Shown here one piece after another: positions 53,997-64,000 of a DNA stretch of 64,000 nt. The stretch covers positions 13,954,875 through 14,018,874 of the forward strand of contig CM046863.1 in NCBI GenBank assembly GCA_025617745.1, given 5' to 3'. The position numbers and the translations under genes were made by a program. Each line of letters opens with the position of its first letter. Positions within the stretch are counted from its first letter, which is position 1. The notes under the pieces were generated by a model. The model worked only from the letters and a program-made list of their open reading frames with translations. It searched no databases and was not told where the DNA came from. This DNA is from Heliocidaris erythrogramma. Lineage: Eukaryota; Echinodermata; Echinoidea; Camarodonta; Echinometridae.

Positions 53997-54480
53997 ATCT
54001 TGAACCATTTGGTGTTGCCGTAACTTGTCCTGACTGATTCCTGGTCTTCATACAGCTTACTAATCAAGTCAACCAGATGCTTTGGGAAGCCCATCCGCTG
54101 CATTGTTTCCCACATCTCATTGTGACTGACACAGTCGAAGGCTTTCGAATAGTCTATGAAGCACAAGTACAAGGGAAGTTTGTGCTCTTTGCACTTCTCA
54201 ATGATGTTTCTTAGGTTTAGTATTTGGTCTCTTGTCCCTCTTCCTTCTCTGAAACCTGCTTGCATGATGGAAATTTCTTGTTCAAGTTTCCTCTTAAATC
54301 TATTTGAGACGATCCGTAGCATGACTTTACTTGCATGGGAGATTTGACTGATTGTGCGATAATTACTACATTCTTTCAAATTACCCTTCTTTGGTAGTGG
54401 TATAAAGACAGCTCTGCACCAGTCTTTGGCCACTCCTCATCTCTCCAAATCAATTTACACAGATGCCATACAATATCAAT
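53997..54480 (-). pseudogene. RTE ORF, RT fingers and palm start
   Basis: WCRAVFIPLPKKGNLKECSN, YRTISQISHASKVMLRIV, MQAGFREGRGTRDQILNLR and FIDYSKAFDCVSHNEMW (RT motif A with the first catalytic Asp), then SVRTSYGNTKWFKI to the foldback. R replaces the usual P in NYRPIS. Beyond 54433 the frame is broken. Confidence 0.85.
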
Positions 54481-54854
54481 ACCTCCCTCATCAGTGGCTT
54501 TCCATAATTCAGCTGGAACGTTGTCAATTCCAGGTGATTTCCCATTTCTCATCTGCTGTAATGCTTGTTCTACTTCTGACCGAAGAGATGGTGGTTATTC
54601 TTCTTTCCTACCATGTGCATAACTCTGCCTTTTGTCTTGAGTCTCAAATAGCTTTGTGCTGTATCAAACCCATCTGTTTTTTATTTCCTCCTCCTCCGTC
54701 AGGGTCATACCATTTTCGTCATTGATTACATCAGTTCTTGGAGTACATTTGTTGGTCACGCACTTCTCCATTTCCACACATTTGATAAGGTTTTCTTATA
54801 TTCAATTACACTTGTTCCCCTCCGATTTAGCTTTCCTTCTGTTCTTTGCAAGGT

Positions 54855-56093
54855 CTAGGCTGTTTTGTGATATCCAGGGTTGCTTCTTCTCCGTTTCTTT
54901 GGGATATGTCTCTTTGCCTCAGACTGTACCACCTCCTTCATATCCTCCCATAGCTCATTTGGAGTTTGTTCTTCTTCGTCCACTTGTAGTAGCTGCTGGA
55001 ATCTGTTTCTTACATCTATTTTGAACTGAGATGGGATGTCTTCCACGTCATATCTGATAGGTGGTGCCTCAAAGCATTTCACTTTCAATCTTACTTTCAC
55101 CTTTGCTATTAGCAGTTGGTGGTCACTTCCGCAGTCAGCTCCTGGTCTGGTCCTCATGTTCTGTAGTGAAGATGTCCATCTTCTGTCTATCATGATGTAG
55201 TCAATTTGGTTTCTGGTTCCATCACCAGGACTCATCCAAGTCCACAATCTCCTTGGGTGATGCTGGAAGAGTGTGTTTCCGATAACTAGATGGTTAGCTA
55301 CGCAGAAATCCTCTAGTCTGTCACCGCGCCCATTTCTAACACCAAGTCCATGGGTTCCAATGTTGCTGTTTCTAGTTGTAGCTTTCCCAATCTTCGAATT
55401 ACAGTCGCCCATGACTGTAGTGATTTCCTTCTTTGGTATGTTATCAAGAACTCCTTGCAGCATTTCGTAATAATCTTCCATTACATTATCTGGTGCATCT
55501 GCTGTGGGAGCATATACTTGTACAAGTGTTATGTTCATGGGGCTCCCTTTCAGTCTAAGTGTGATGACTCGTTCATTGACAGGATTATATCCAAGGACAG
55601 ATTTAGCCGCTGATTTCGCAACGATAAAACCAACTCCCATCCTCCTCCTTCCGCTATCCTTCCCGGAGTACACTACTGTATTGCCTTCATCTGTTATGAA
55701 ACGACCTTGTCCAAGCCACCAAAGTTATGATACTCCCAGCACCTTAATATCATGTCGTTCCATTTCCTGCTGAACTATCTCTAGCTTTCCAGCTGACATG
55801 CTACGTACATTCCATGTAGCCAAGTTCACAGGTTTTCTTAGAAGGATGCTTTTCCTTTCCTTCCTGAGACCATCAGTAGAAGGACTTCCTAAGGTAGGGT
55901 TTGGTCCTTCCCCGTCATCACTAACAGGTGTACTCTGAGCAGCATCTCTCTCATCCCCAGTAACAATTGACGTATCTTCAGGCCTGCGGGTCCCGCCGTC
56001 CAATACCCTCATGACATTATGCTTTCGTACTCTCGTCTTGACTAACAAAGCCCTATAAAATAGATGCAGTGGAGGGCCAGGATCCTTCTGCAT
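54855..56093 (-). pseudogene. RTE ORF, APE-like endonuclease
   Basis: A Ser/Pro-rich leader precedes LATWNVRSMSAGKLEIVQQE, DIKVLGVS, ITLVQVYAPTADAPDN, TTVMGDCNSKIGKATTRNS, FCVANHLVIGNTLF, RNQIDYIMIDRRW and TRPGADCGSDHQLLIAK (active-site Asn, Tyr, Asp-Asn and Asp-His). Very like vertebrate BovB/CFDP2-type proteins. An in-frame TAA at 55725-55727 replaces the expected catalytic-site Glu codon after VLGVS (GAA to TAA). The frame is lost again near 54880. Nicks the target site in an active element. Confidence 0.88.
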
Positions 56094-56410
56094 CCGCAGT
56101 AGAGAGCCATTTCTGCGTACTCACATTACTAGCCTCTCCTAACATGGACCCTTTCCTTGACTGCCAAGTACTTGTCTTCATGTGTTGTGCTACTCCGTTG
56201 ACCACAAATCTAGTTCCTCCTCCATAACACATACTAGCAACGCTGCTGCCCGTTGTCGACTATCTAACCCATAGCTGGGTCCGTACCCTGGATAGGGGCC
56301 CTTACCGGGTGCTGTCAGCCGGAGCCAGCTGAGCCCGGGACTCAGGCAGGCAGGGTCGTCACTCCCTGAAGCAGTGGGATCATCCCACTACCCACTACCC
56401 AATACATGTC

Positions 56411-58059
56411 TTAAAATATCTCATAGAGAAGGCATTAAAAGGAGGTACGGCGGGGATTGTGGGTTGTTGTGTTTTTTTGTTCCTGACCCTGGTATGCCAT
56501 ATTATCTAATGATTTTGAAACCAAAGCATTAAGAAGAAGAAAATCTACTCTTTCTACAGACATGACGGATAATAGAATTGCGTTGGCGCAAGAGTAATTT
56601 AATGGGGAAAGATATCATAGTTCCTCAAAGAAAACAAACTTGAATTTCCAATCCCGAATATTCATCCCCGGAACCTCATGAACAGGATATTGGTATATTG
56701 ACCAAGCAACTTCACAATCTCATCTTTAAAATGCGACCAAAATCATGCAAAATGAGCTCATCTACGCAACCAAAGAAAAAATGGCACAACCCCATGCATA
56801 TTCTTATGTCTTCGAAGTATTCATATACATATTAGGAATACGAAAATCAGAATACTTCCTTAAAGACCTATTTATTTTTAACGGCTATAAAACTAGTTGG
56901 ATTTTATAAATATAAATTTGCATAATTGGAAGTAAATACTGTTATATTTTAGATATAAGTGATATGATAGATTGCAAGTTTCCTACTTGGCGAAAATGAC
57001 AGACATATATACATTGCATTTTGTACCAAAGTTTAATCGTAGCACTTTGCTTTTAGGTGATTTGATATTAGTGTTTGAGTTACGTCAAATCCATTAATGC
57101 CTAATTTACCTATTTTGAGCATCAATATACACATTAATCGGTCAGAAATATTCAGCACCATATGATGCAGTCCGAATTATAAGTATAAGTACATGTACTA
57201 ACTTTTTAATGCTAGAATGCTTGAGCTTTTTTTTGTGTGTGTGTGTGTGTAACTTATTATTAGCAATTGAGTGTTCATAAATTGGTGTAATTAAGCCTCA
57301 TTAGACCTATTCGTTAATAAACAGCTAATTTCAAGCTAGGCAACAATCATGTATAGGTTCAGCACCCATAATTATAAGGGGAGAGTCCACCCTTGTATGA
57401 AAATGATTTGAATAGAAGAAGCAAAATGAGAGAAACAGACTAGTGAATGTTTGAGAAAAATCCGATTAAAAAGTTTTAAAAGGTTATGAATCTTTGTAAA
57501 TTTGTAAATTGGTAACTTTGTGACGTATCTTGCGAGCTCCTCTTCCATTGCTTAATATAGAAAATTTTATAAATAATTGTCCTTTTCTTAGTTTTTGATG
57601 ACGGAATAAATTTGTTTTACACAGTTTTTTTGTTAAAACATATGAGCAATGATTATATACCAGGTGCATGTGTCTTTGAATATTTTCTTTAGAGAAAATG
57701 GAAATTAATGATTTTGGGGATACAGGGCAAATGGGAGGAGGAGCTTGCAAGATACCACACGGAGTTGCCAATTTGAGTTTGATTGATTATGACTTTAAAA
57801 ATTCATATCAATTTTGTTTTCTTTATCGGATTTTGCTCAAACTTTCAATAGTCTGTTGCTTTCATTTTTCTTCTTCTATCCAAATCATTTTTATCGTATT
57901 TTGCCAAACCTTCACTGATCTGTTTCTTTAATTTTCCTGCTTCTTTTCATAATGGTTAGTAGCGCGCATTTGGGCGTCCGAAAGTTGACACACACGCTTC
58001 AGCACACGAATAGCACCGCAAAATGTACCTAAGTTTGCAAAGAATTGGACGTATATTCA
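56411..58059. other. AT-rich stretch, no gene; one MITE end
   Basis: A TG microsatellite at 57230-57252. ATAAGGGGAGAGTCCACCCT at 57373 looks like the left end of another TTAA-type MITE, but no right end was found. No coding signal. Confidence 0.4.
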
Positions 58060-58405
58060 TAACTAGTCATTGAATTACTCTGGGGTGATCGGGTTATGAA
58101 AATTCATTTCAATATCTTTCATTTGATGTATATATTGTCAAATTTGCTTCAGTATCCAGTGATCATTTTTTCTTGAAAGTTAGTAATGTTCAATATTTTG
58201 TCTATGGCAATCCATCAAAAACTACACATAAATTACAGACATTGCCACCATTATTCGTCGACTGAAAAAAATCCAAGGGTCAGTGATGTCAGGGGTGATT
58301 GGTTTCAGAAAGTTGGATAAATTACCTATATCCTGATATAACACATTATGTGATTGGTCTAAAATCCAGTGATCATTTTTTTGTCAAAGTTTTAGATCAA
58401 TCAGG
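58060..58405 (+). repeat. Diverged two-unit tandem repeat
   Basis: Units at about 58075-58200 and 58280-58405 share GGGGTGAT.GGTT, TATCCTG/ATATCTTT-like middle words and ATCCAGTGATCATTTTTT. Strongly diverged. Confidence 0.4.
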
Positions 58406-59440
58406 CAGAATGTTGCAAAAATTTCTAGTCAAGAGTCACGTGACCAGCATTCGCCTTCCGCGCCCAACTTCAAAACGAGCTTTTCTTGCGGGAGGTGGTG
58501 AGATTTAAATAAAAATTTGAAGTGCATAGTATCGCCTGAAATCTTTTGAATGTGACGACATTACTTCTTGATAATTATTCTTACCAGTGTTGAGGTCCAT
58601 AATACATAAAATATCTGATTTAGGTAATTGTAGATTTTTGTATTTATTATTATGTACTTATATAATTTATGTTGGTCTAGTTGTTAACTTGATAACGCTT
58701 AGATAGCATATACATTTATCATGTACATAACTGTTTATAAGAAATTAGATTTTTAAAAATGCTAGTACGTCATTTCTATCTTTTCATGATATTTACTATA
58801 CATGGATATCAGTTGGGTCTATTACATGAGGGTGTGCTACACTGTGACAGTATGGTAAAAATTATATTGCTGTTTTTGGTTAATGTATCAGAGGAAAAGA
58901 GGAGTCTAGGAGGCTTATTTTGAATATTAATTTTCACTGTCAGGTAACTGATTTCACAGACGCAAAACAAGTTTCGTCACATTTACCCAGAGTATTTGCC
59001 CAGAGCATTTTTTGTAATTAATGTTGTAAAGATACATGTATTTCAGTTAAGAAGGATAACTCTATTGTTAATGGCATATGAGGTCTGTTATTTTTTTATG
59101 GCATTTGTTTTGTTGTTTAATTTGTTAATTAAACACACTTTGGAAGCTAATCAGTTTTGTTTGTTTTGTTTTGTTTTGCTTTGTTTTTTTTTGGGGGGGG
59201 TGGGCATTCTCCTTTATTGAATTTGTGATGTTCAATTCTAAGACAACCATTTCCTGGAGACAACGTCTATATCTACATTTCTCCAGAAGTAAAAATATAT
59301 TTCAAATCAATTGAAAATCAATCTCTGGAAGAGCTCAAACAGGTTTACTATACAAGGCTTGTCGTGAATTAAACTAACTATTGAAAAGAAAGGTGTGAGT
59401 GCGTCAATGAGATCAAAACCAACAATTGGCAGAATGGAAA
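58406..59440. other. No gene seen
   Basis: AT-rich; TTTTG and G runs at 59156-59200. Nothing identified. Confidence 0.4.
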
Positions 59441-59442
59441 TA

Positions 59443-59690
59443 GAAAAAAAAGAGAGATAAAAAGTTGGGAGGAGATGTGTGTAATTGAAGAATATTGGGC
59501 CAAAAAAAGGAGAAAGGGAGACAGAAAGCACAAGAGAAGAAATAGTGAAAAAGAGAGGGAATCACTGGGGAAAAAGGGAGAGATAAAAAAAGTTGATGTG
59601 TGAAAGTGGAGAATTTTGGGCATAAAGAGGGAGAAAAGGAGGGAAAGCACAAGAGAAGAAATGGTGAAAGAGAGAGAGTGTATCATTGGA
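59443..59690 (+). repeat. Purine-rich tandem duplication, about 127-base unit
   Basis: Two units with GAGATAAAAA.GTTG, GATGTGTG..A.TG..GAAT.TTGGGC, then GGAGAAAGGGAG and AAAGCACAAGAGAAGAAAT. Over 80% purine on the plus strand. Confidence 0.8.
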
Positions 59691-59781
59691 AAATAGATTT
59701 TCTGTCAAATGAACTACATGTATAAGTTTTAGGATTTGAAGGTTTGCATGGTGAAGTTGTAATTCAGAAAAAAGGTTTGCG

Positions 59782-60040
59782 GTACAACCATGTGAGTTGG
59801 AATAACTCCACGTTCCGGTCAGAATGCTTTGGCCGTCGTCAGGAGAATGAGAAGAGCGAATAAATCAGCAGAATTTATATATTTATATATTTACTGCTGG
59901 GGTGGGTGGGGGGGTTGTAGGTGCGGCAGATGTCCCAAGTTTAAATTTATAAATTCTGCTGATTTATTCGCTCATTCTCCTGACGACGGCCAGAGCATTC
60001 TGACCGGAACGTGGAGTTATTCCAACTCACATGGTTGTAC
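59782..60040. mobile_element. Hairpin element with a THAP-gene tail in its loop
   Basis: Arms of about 100 bases (59782-59883; 59940-60040) begin GTACAACCATGTGAGTTGGA and are mirrored with very few mismatches. The loop of about 57 bases matches the Pro-rich tail of the THAP frame at 60100-60165 (KLGTSAAPTTPPP in minus-strand translation), same orientation. Confidence 0.8.
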
Positions 60041-60074
60041 ATGTATAAGGTAGAGAAGTAGGAATCAACCTGTA

Positions 60075-60421
60075 ACTGTAGTGATGTATACCCCTTTTTA
60101 CTGCTGGGGGGGGGGGGGGGGGGGGGGTTGTAGGTGCGGCAGATGTCCCAAGTTTAATTTTGGGGATGGCGTCTTGTTTCAGGGACGGCCTCTTCTTGAT
60201 GCCAAACGCCGCATGCAGCCCCGTGCTATCGACGAAGTCCTCCGCACAAAAGTGCTCGGAGCACACAACACTGCGGTCACTCGGCCCCTTCAAATGGCGC
60301 GAGTTAATTTTACTTTTGCGGTCCATTTCCTTCTTATATTTGGGTCTTTAGGGAAAAAATGTAGACTAACACCCTCCTTTGTGGTGTTGCTGCAACCTGC
60401 AACAACGCAGCGTTGCGGCAT
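60075..60421 (-). pseudogene. THAP-domain coding region, frameshifted
   Basis: ATG at 60421-60419 starts MPQRCVVAGCSNTTKEGVSL (C2 pair C5, C10), then HFFPKDPNIRRKWTAKVKL with the invariant Trp, then VVCSEHFCAEDF (C and H of the C2CH site) and SLKQDAIPKI, a variant of the AVPTIF box that closes the THAP fold. A one-base shift near 60295, between KLTRA and LKGPSDRS, breaks it. A Pro run (coded by a C-run) follows. THAP domains bind DNA in host regulators and in P-element transposases; no transposase part is seen, so either origin is possible. The upstream 40 bases stay open but hold no earlier conserved residue. Confidence 0.8.
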
Positions 60422-60764
60422 ACTTCGCTTTAGAGGTGGTTTTCGAGGTGGTATATACAACAGCAAGTTAGTTTGCACATGTGATATATATGCAATATTG
60501 TAAACAAGCATCGACAATGTCGGTTGTGACGTCACACGTCAATCATGCTCGCGGAACGAGAATTCGGAGTTTAAAAGGGGCGAGCTTAGCAGACTGTTTT
60601 GGACATGAATACCTGGGGAAAATATTATTTTAAAAATATTTTGATACGTATTTATTGCAAACGGATGTCATTTTTCAATTTAGATGAGTATCATGTAAAA
60701 AATACCAAAAATTAGAATTTCATAAAAGGGAACCTTTAAATAAGGCAGTCCAAATAAGCCTTAA
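60422..60764. other. Upstream flank of the THAP frame
   Basis: GC-richer to about 60590 with GACGTCAC/CGTCA words (60529-60541) that resemble CRE half-sites, perhaps a promoter for the minus-strand THAP gene. Rest AT-rich. Confidence 0.3.
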
Positions 60765-61286
60765 AGGGGTACTCCAGCCTGAAATTAATATGAATTGAAT
60801 AAATAGAGTAAAATTAACAAAAAAATCACAGAAAATTTCATCGAAATCTGATGTTATATGCACGTCATCATGAATATGCAGTGAGTGAACTTTTGTATTT
60901 TATTATATGAAATTGCAATTATTCAAATTTTTTGCTCCAAGCCTATAACTAAAAGGACTGACTCCTTATTTAATGTGTAAGTTCATTATTGCTGTAACTT
61001 TTTTTGTTACAAGGGAGATATTTTTTATAGATATGTATGAAAAAATGAAGTAATGAAGATTTCATATAATATAGTTAAAAAAAGGAAAGTGGGGACGTGA
61101 CATCATCAGCTAACTCATTACATATTCATGATGACATGCATAGAACTGTTCCCAAAACACTGCGAAACTTAAAAATTCAATAACTTCGTTATTTTTTATC
61201 GGATTTCGCTGAAATTTTCATTGTTTTGCTTGTTTTTTGTTACTCTATTCATTAAATTTATATCATTTTCAGGCCGGAGTACTCCT
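60765..61286. mobile_element. TTAA-flanked MITE, family D
   Basis: TTAA at 60761-60764 and 61287-61290. AGGGGTACTCCAGCCTGAAA at the left, TTTCAGGCCGGAGTACTCCT at the right; homology continues about 60 bases inward (GAATAAATAGAGTAA and complement), with subterminal CATGATGACATGCAT/ATGCACGTCATCATG words. No gene. Confidence 0.85.
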
Positions 61287-61317
61287 TTAAATACTAATTT
61301 TTGATTGAAAGATAAAA

Positions 61318-61537
61318 TACCGAGTTACGATGAATTATGCATAAATTTGCACAAATTGACCTCATTAGAGTAATAAATTGCAAGTTTTAAGCTTGGCAAC
61401 ATTTAAAGTTGAATTTGGAAAGGAAAGTACCGAGTTACGATGAATTATGCATACATTTGCACAAATAGACCTCATTAGAGTAATAAATTGCAAGTTTTAA
61501 GCTTGCCAACATTTAAAGTTGAATTTGGAAAGGGAAG
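61318..61537 (+). repeat. 110-base tandem duplication
   Basis: Two units (61318-61427, 61428-61537), each from TACCGAGTTACGATGAATTA to GTTGAATTTGGAAAGG, differing at only a few bases. Recent duplication; non-coding. Confidence 0.92.
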
Positions 61538-61824
61538 TACCCTTACCCCACTTTTCAGGTAGGGCGAAAAATGAAAATGAAAAACGGAGACCATTTTTCC
61601 TTGTCATCCCATGGTCTAGCAAAGAAAATTGCGTTCGAGGATAAACTGGTCAATATACAGTCCACTATCTTACCCCATACAGTTCCAGAAGATGAATGAT
61701 GACACCACTTGTTTAATCCACTTGTCAACCCTTTAAAATTATTCCATCATCATATAAGATGTTTGCTGATTATGCTAGTTATTATTTAGACGTCCCTTGT
61801 ACTCTCTTGTGTCTACCCCTGCAG
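61538..61824. other. Putative intron before the exon at 61825
   Basis: No gene. Ends in a pyrimidine-rich acceptor TTGTGTCTACCCCTGCAG. Confidence 0.35.
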
Positions 61825-61953
61825 CCGCTGCTGGACACGGAAAATATTTCAAGACTATCCCGACCAGTCATGGATGAGGATACTGAGATTTTGATCGAAC
61901 ATGAAGATCTGGAAATAGGTTGCGAAGTTGAAAACGAAACCATAGCAGTTGAG
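61825..61953 (+). CDS. Candidate internal exon, acidic, phase 0-0
   Basis: 129 bases (43 codons) between a good acceptor (CTACCCCTGCAG) and a donor (GAG/GTGAGA). The open phase starts PLLDTENISRLSRPVMDEDT and ends ENETIAVE, very rich in Asp and Glu. Whole-codon length and GC content above the flanks support an exon, but 43 codons prove little and no family is recognised. No neighbouring exon found. Confidence 0.4.
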
Positions 61954-64000
61954 GTGAGAGAACATTCATTGAGTGAATTTTAAAATTGCCTTCACTTGGA
62001 ATAAAATGAATAAAAGCTTCTAATCCGACTCTTGTGATTGCTTGTTCCATTATTTTAAATTTTAAAGCATATACTAGCAGAAGCAGCCCGTGGACATCCA
62101 CGTACATTATCCACGTAAATCACTTGCTGAAATAAAAAGCAGACTGAAGTAGGGCAGATTTTGATACCCTTAACAGGGAAACCCGTTTATCCCCTATTTT
62201 ATATCTTTTATATCTTGCTTGGTATTTTACATCCTATTTAGGACTACATTATCATCATAAGACTTGTTTTTAGCCAACAAGATACCGTAAAAGAAATTTA
62301 ACCTAATTTGGAACACATTACCGAACTATCCCCCCCCCCCCTCCCCTTCAGCAGATCTTCTTCCTATCAGATTTTCTGATAAAGTGTCAAATTAGGGTCT
62401 GTGCTTGCAGACTATACCGTACCGGTAGCGAACGTCGTGAAACCATAGAGTTACATACACACTAAACTGTGTGTGTGACCATGAAGTTTCAAATGATGTA
62501 ACTCTATGCGTGAAACATAGTACATGTTCCTGTATGACCTGTACACGCGCGAACGATCTAACACGTGTGTTGTTGCGCCGTATGTACATTGAAGCCATCC
62601 ATGCATGCGGATAAGGCCACGCTTTTCTAATTTGGCATACCTCCCCTTCACAGGTAAAGTGTATGGGTTGGGCTGAGCATGAAGCTACACATATGAATTT
62701 GTCATGTTCACTTAACGCGAACCGGTCGTGATCCCCAATCTTTCGACAGAAATTTGGCGAAAACACGTCATTTTCGGCACATTTTAAATCATATCTCGAG
62801 AACCGCGCAAGATTTTTCATGGGGGCAAACGGTTTATAAAACTTTGATTAATTCTACATCTCATGATATCAGTTATTTTTTAATTGAATGAAAAAAACCG
62901 CCGTCTATTTTCGACTGAAAATGCATGGTTTCATGCTTTTTGTGTGAGGAGAAGCACTTTTTTGCACTCATTGCTCTCGTATTCCTCCTATAGCTTCTGA
63001 CTTACGTGTCAAAATGTATGGGGGCAAAGACTAGCAAATAGCCAAGATGTTACTCTTTCTTGTGATATCAGGTTCGTCCTGATTGGTCGAAAAAAACCGC
63101 CGTCTATTTTGCATAATTAAAAAGAAACATAGCAAAAAAGATGTCATGTATATAAAGCACGTACAGTATGTAATGCTGCGTATATAGGCTCGATTTGGAC
63201 TGTGCCATTGTAAAACGGGGTGCATCAATCCAATGTGTGTGTTGAACGACCGTGAATGCGAATTGAGCAGTCGTTACAGCTGTGGAGTGATATGTTGCAT
63301 ACCGTGGATGAAATGGATGAATCATGTCGAATGAGAAAGTGTAAAATTCTTCCTTCCCTCGTACGCACTGTTGTGTACTCGGAGTGAGATTCGTAAATAG
63401 CAGCTCTTCTGTCCCTCCCTTCTCCGTTGCCCCCCCCCCCCCCCCCCCCCATTGCTATAATAGAACAGCCGCGAACAAAACACCGATTTATACAGAGCAA
63501 TGACCTGGACCACCCAGCTGATCGAGCGCGTACTCGAGTCGCGTTTGTATGTGCGCACAGCTGACTAAAGCAGAATTAAACCTTCAAATTATGTGAACAA
63601 ATCAGGGGGTGAGAAATTCATATGAACCCGCTTCATGGGTTGGCAGAATTATTAGGCCTACTCCCTGCGGAAATTCAATGTTTAAAAATGAATTTATGAA
63701 ATATGGACGGCACGTCAGCCCTTAAGAAGTGCCTCCCACCACTCTAAGAACCATTCCCGCCAGTCGGTACCAAAAGTCGGGGACCGAAAGGGGCAGGGGA
63801 GGAGCCTATTTGAACCAAAAAGGGCCCAAAATCCTTAGCGTAATATATTAATAGATATTTGCACACTCAGATTTTGGTGAAGTCTTTAATATTAATTATA
63901 AGACTTCTTTTCTTTCTTTTTTTTTCTTTCACATTAGAAACATATTACTGGAACTCATGGTATATAAACTATAGTTTGACCTTTTTTGTTCTATAACAGG
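61954..64000. other. No gene supported; local repeats and two C-runs
   Basis: C-runs at 62331-62342 and 63430-63450. CCATAGAGTTACATAC (62442) and GATGTAACTCTATG (62497) are inverted words, also found once at 48414. Two diverged direct units at about 62815-62905 and 63015-63110 share ATGGGGGCAAA, GTGATATCAG and AAAAAAACCGCCGTCTATTT. Open frames here have no protein-like signal. Confidence 0.45.

Larger units (their letters stand above)
52648..56410 (-). mobile_element. BovB-like RTE LINE, nearly full length, with a foldback insertion
   Basis: One ORF on the minus strand runs endonuclease, RT, C-terminal domain. The 5' UTR (about 56100-56410) is GC-rich and holds CCGGCTGACAGCACCCGGTA. The 3' end is a (ATG)n tail (CATCATCATCATCAT on the plus strand, 52648-52662). 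Without the 436-base insert it is about 3.3 kb, the usual RTE length. Confidence 0.85.

Noticed and set aside
54426-55773. Plus-strand frames of 60-120 codons
   Set aside because: Shadows of the RTE endonuclease on the minus strand.
59307-59686. Phe/Ser/Leu-rich minus-strand frames
   Set aside because: Complement of a purine-rich tandem duplication; no codon structure.
62392-62820. 142-codon open frame on the minus strand
   Set aside because: Composition is not protein-like, no motif is seen, and it overlaps inverted CATAGAGTTACATAC words and a diverged repeat.

Overview
This is eukaryotic, AT-rich, intron-bearing DNA from a multicellular animal, most likely a marine invertebrate deuterostome such as an echinoderm. 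That assignment is an inference from the repeat families (Tx1-type L1, CR1, BovB-like RTE, Penelope, TTAA-flanked MITEs, hAT MITEs with CAGTGGCGGATC ends) and from an uncharacterised cysteine-rich gene family common in marine invertebrates; no host gene here pins a species. The window is almost entirely a transposon graveyard. Only a few short stretches look like exons: a basic, AT-hook-like exon (1326-1611), the first exon of an unidentified gene (9444-9513, minus), an acidic phase-0 exon (61825-61953) and a frameshifted THAP domain (60075-60421, minus).

Layout. 0-5 kb: N-terminal piece of the cysteine-rich gene family, the AT-hook-like exon, a decayed SGNH-hydrolase frame, and an internally deleted MITE whose fuller sister lies at 50.5 kb. 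6-10.5 kb: two LINE 3' fragments around a palindromic element (7091-9733) that carries a host first exon in inverted, partial duplicate and contains a hairpin MITE, a tandem-repeat element and a hAT MITE. 11-19 kb: a 1.9-kb-armed inverted repeat holding divergent copies of the cysteine-rich gene 3' end and arrays of nuclear-receptor-like half-sites; a 4.0-kb CR1 LINE with an intact 1045-codon ORF2 sits in the left arm. 19.9-24.6 kb: a nearly intact Tx1/L1 LINE with three lesions.

24.8-30.4 kb: TTAA-flanked MITEs, a 650-bp palindromic minisatellite and a self-complementary word array. 32.8-36 kb: a Penelope-like element whose inverted terminal repeats each carry a candidate hammerhead ribozyme, abutting an L1 fragment. 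37.5-43.5 kb: hairpin elements, a tRNA-type SINE, and a nested stack (old LINE, TIR element, second LINE, palindromic array). 43.9-47.4 kb: degenerate tandem repeats ending in a perfect hairpin with poly-G and poly-C. 48.8-50.5 kb: a complete Tc1 element with a frameshifted transposase. 51.3-52.3 kb: a TIR element containing a SINE with a 7SL-RNA-like head and perfect 16-bp target duplications. 52.6-56.4 kb: a BovB-like RTE LINE split by a 436-bp foldback element. 57-64 kb: old repeats, the THAP pseudogene, a TTAA MITE and the acidic exon.

The parts do not form one pathway. What ties them together is nested insertion, which gives a relative age order at several sites, and an unusual density of inverted repeats and of poly-G/poly-C runs (about thirty of ten or more).
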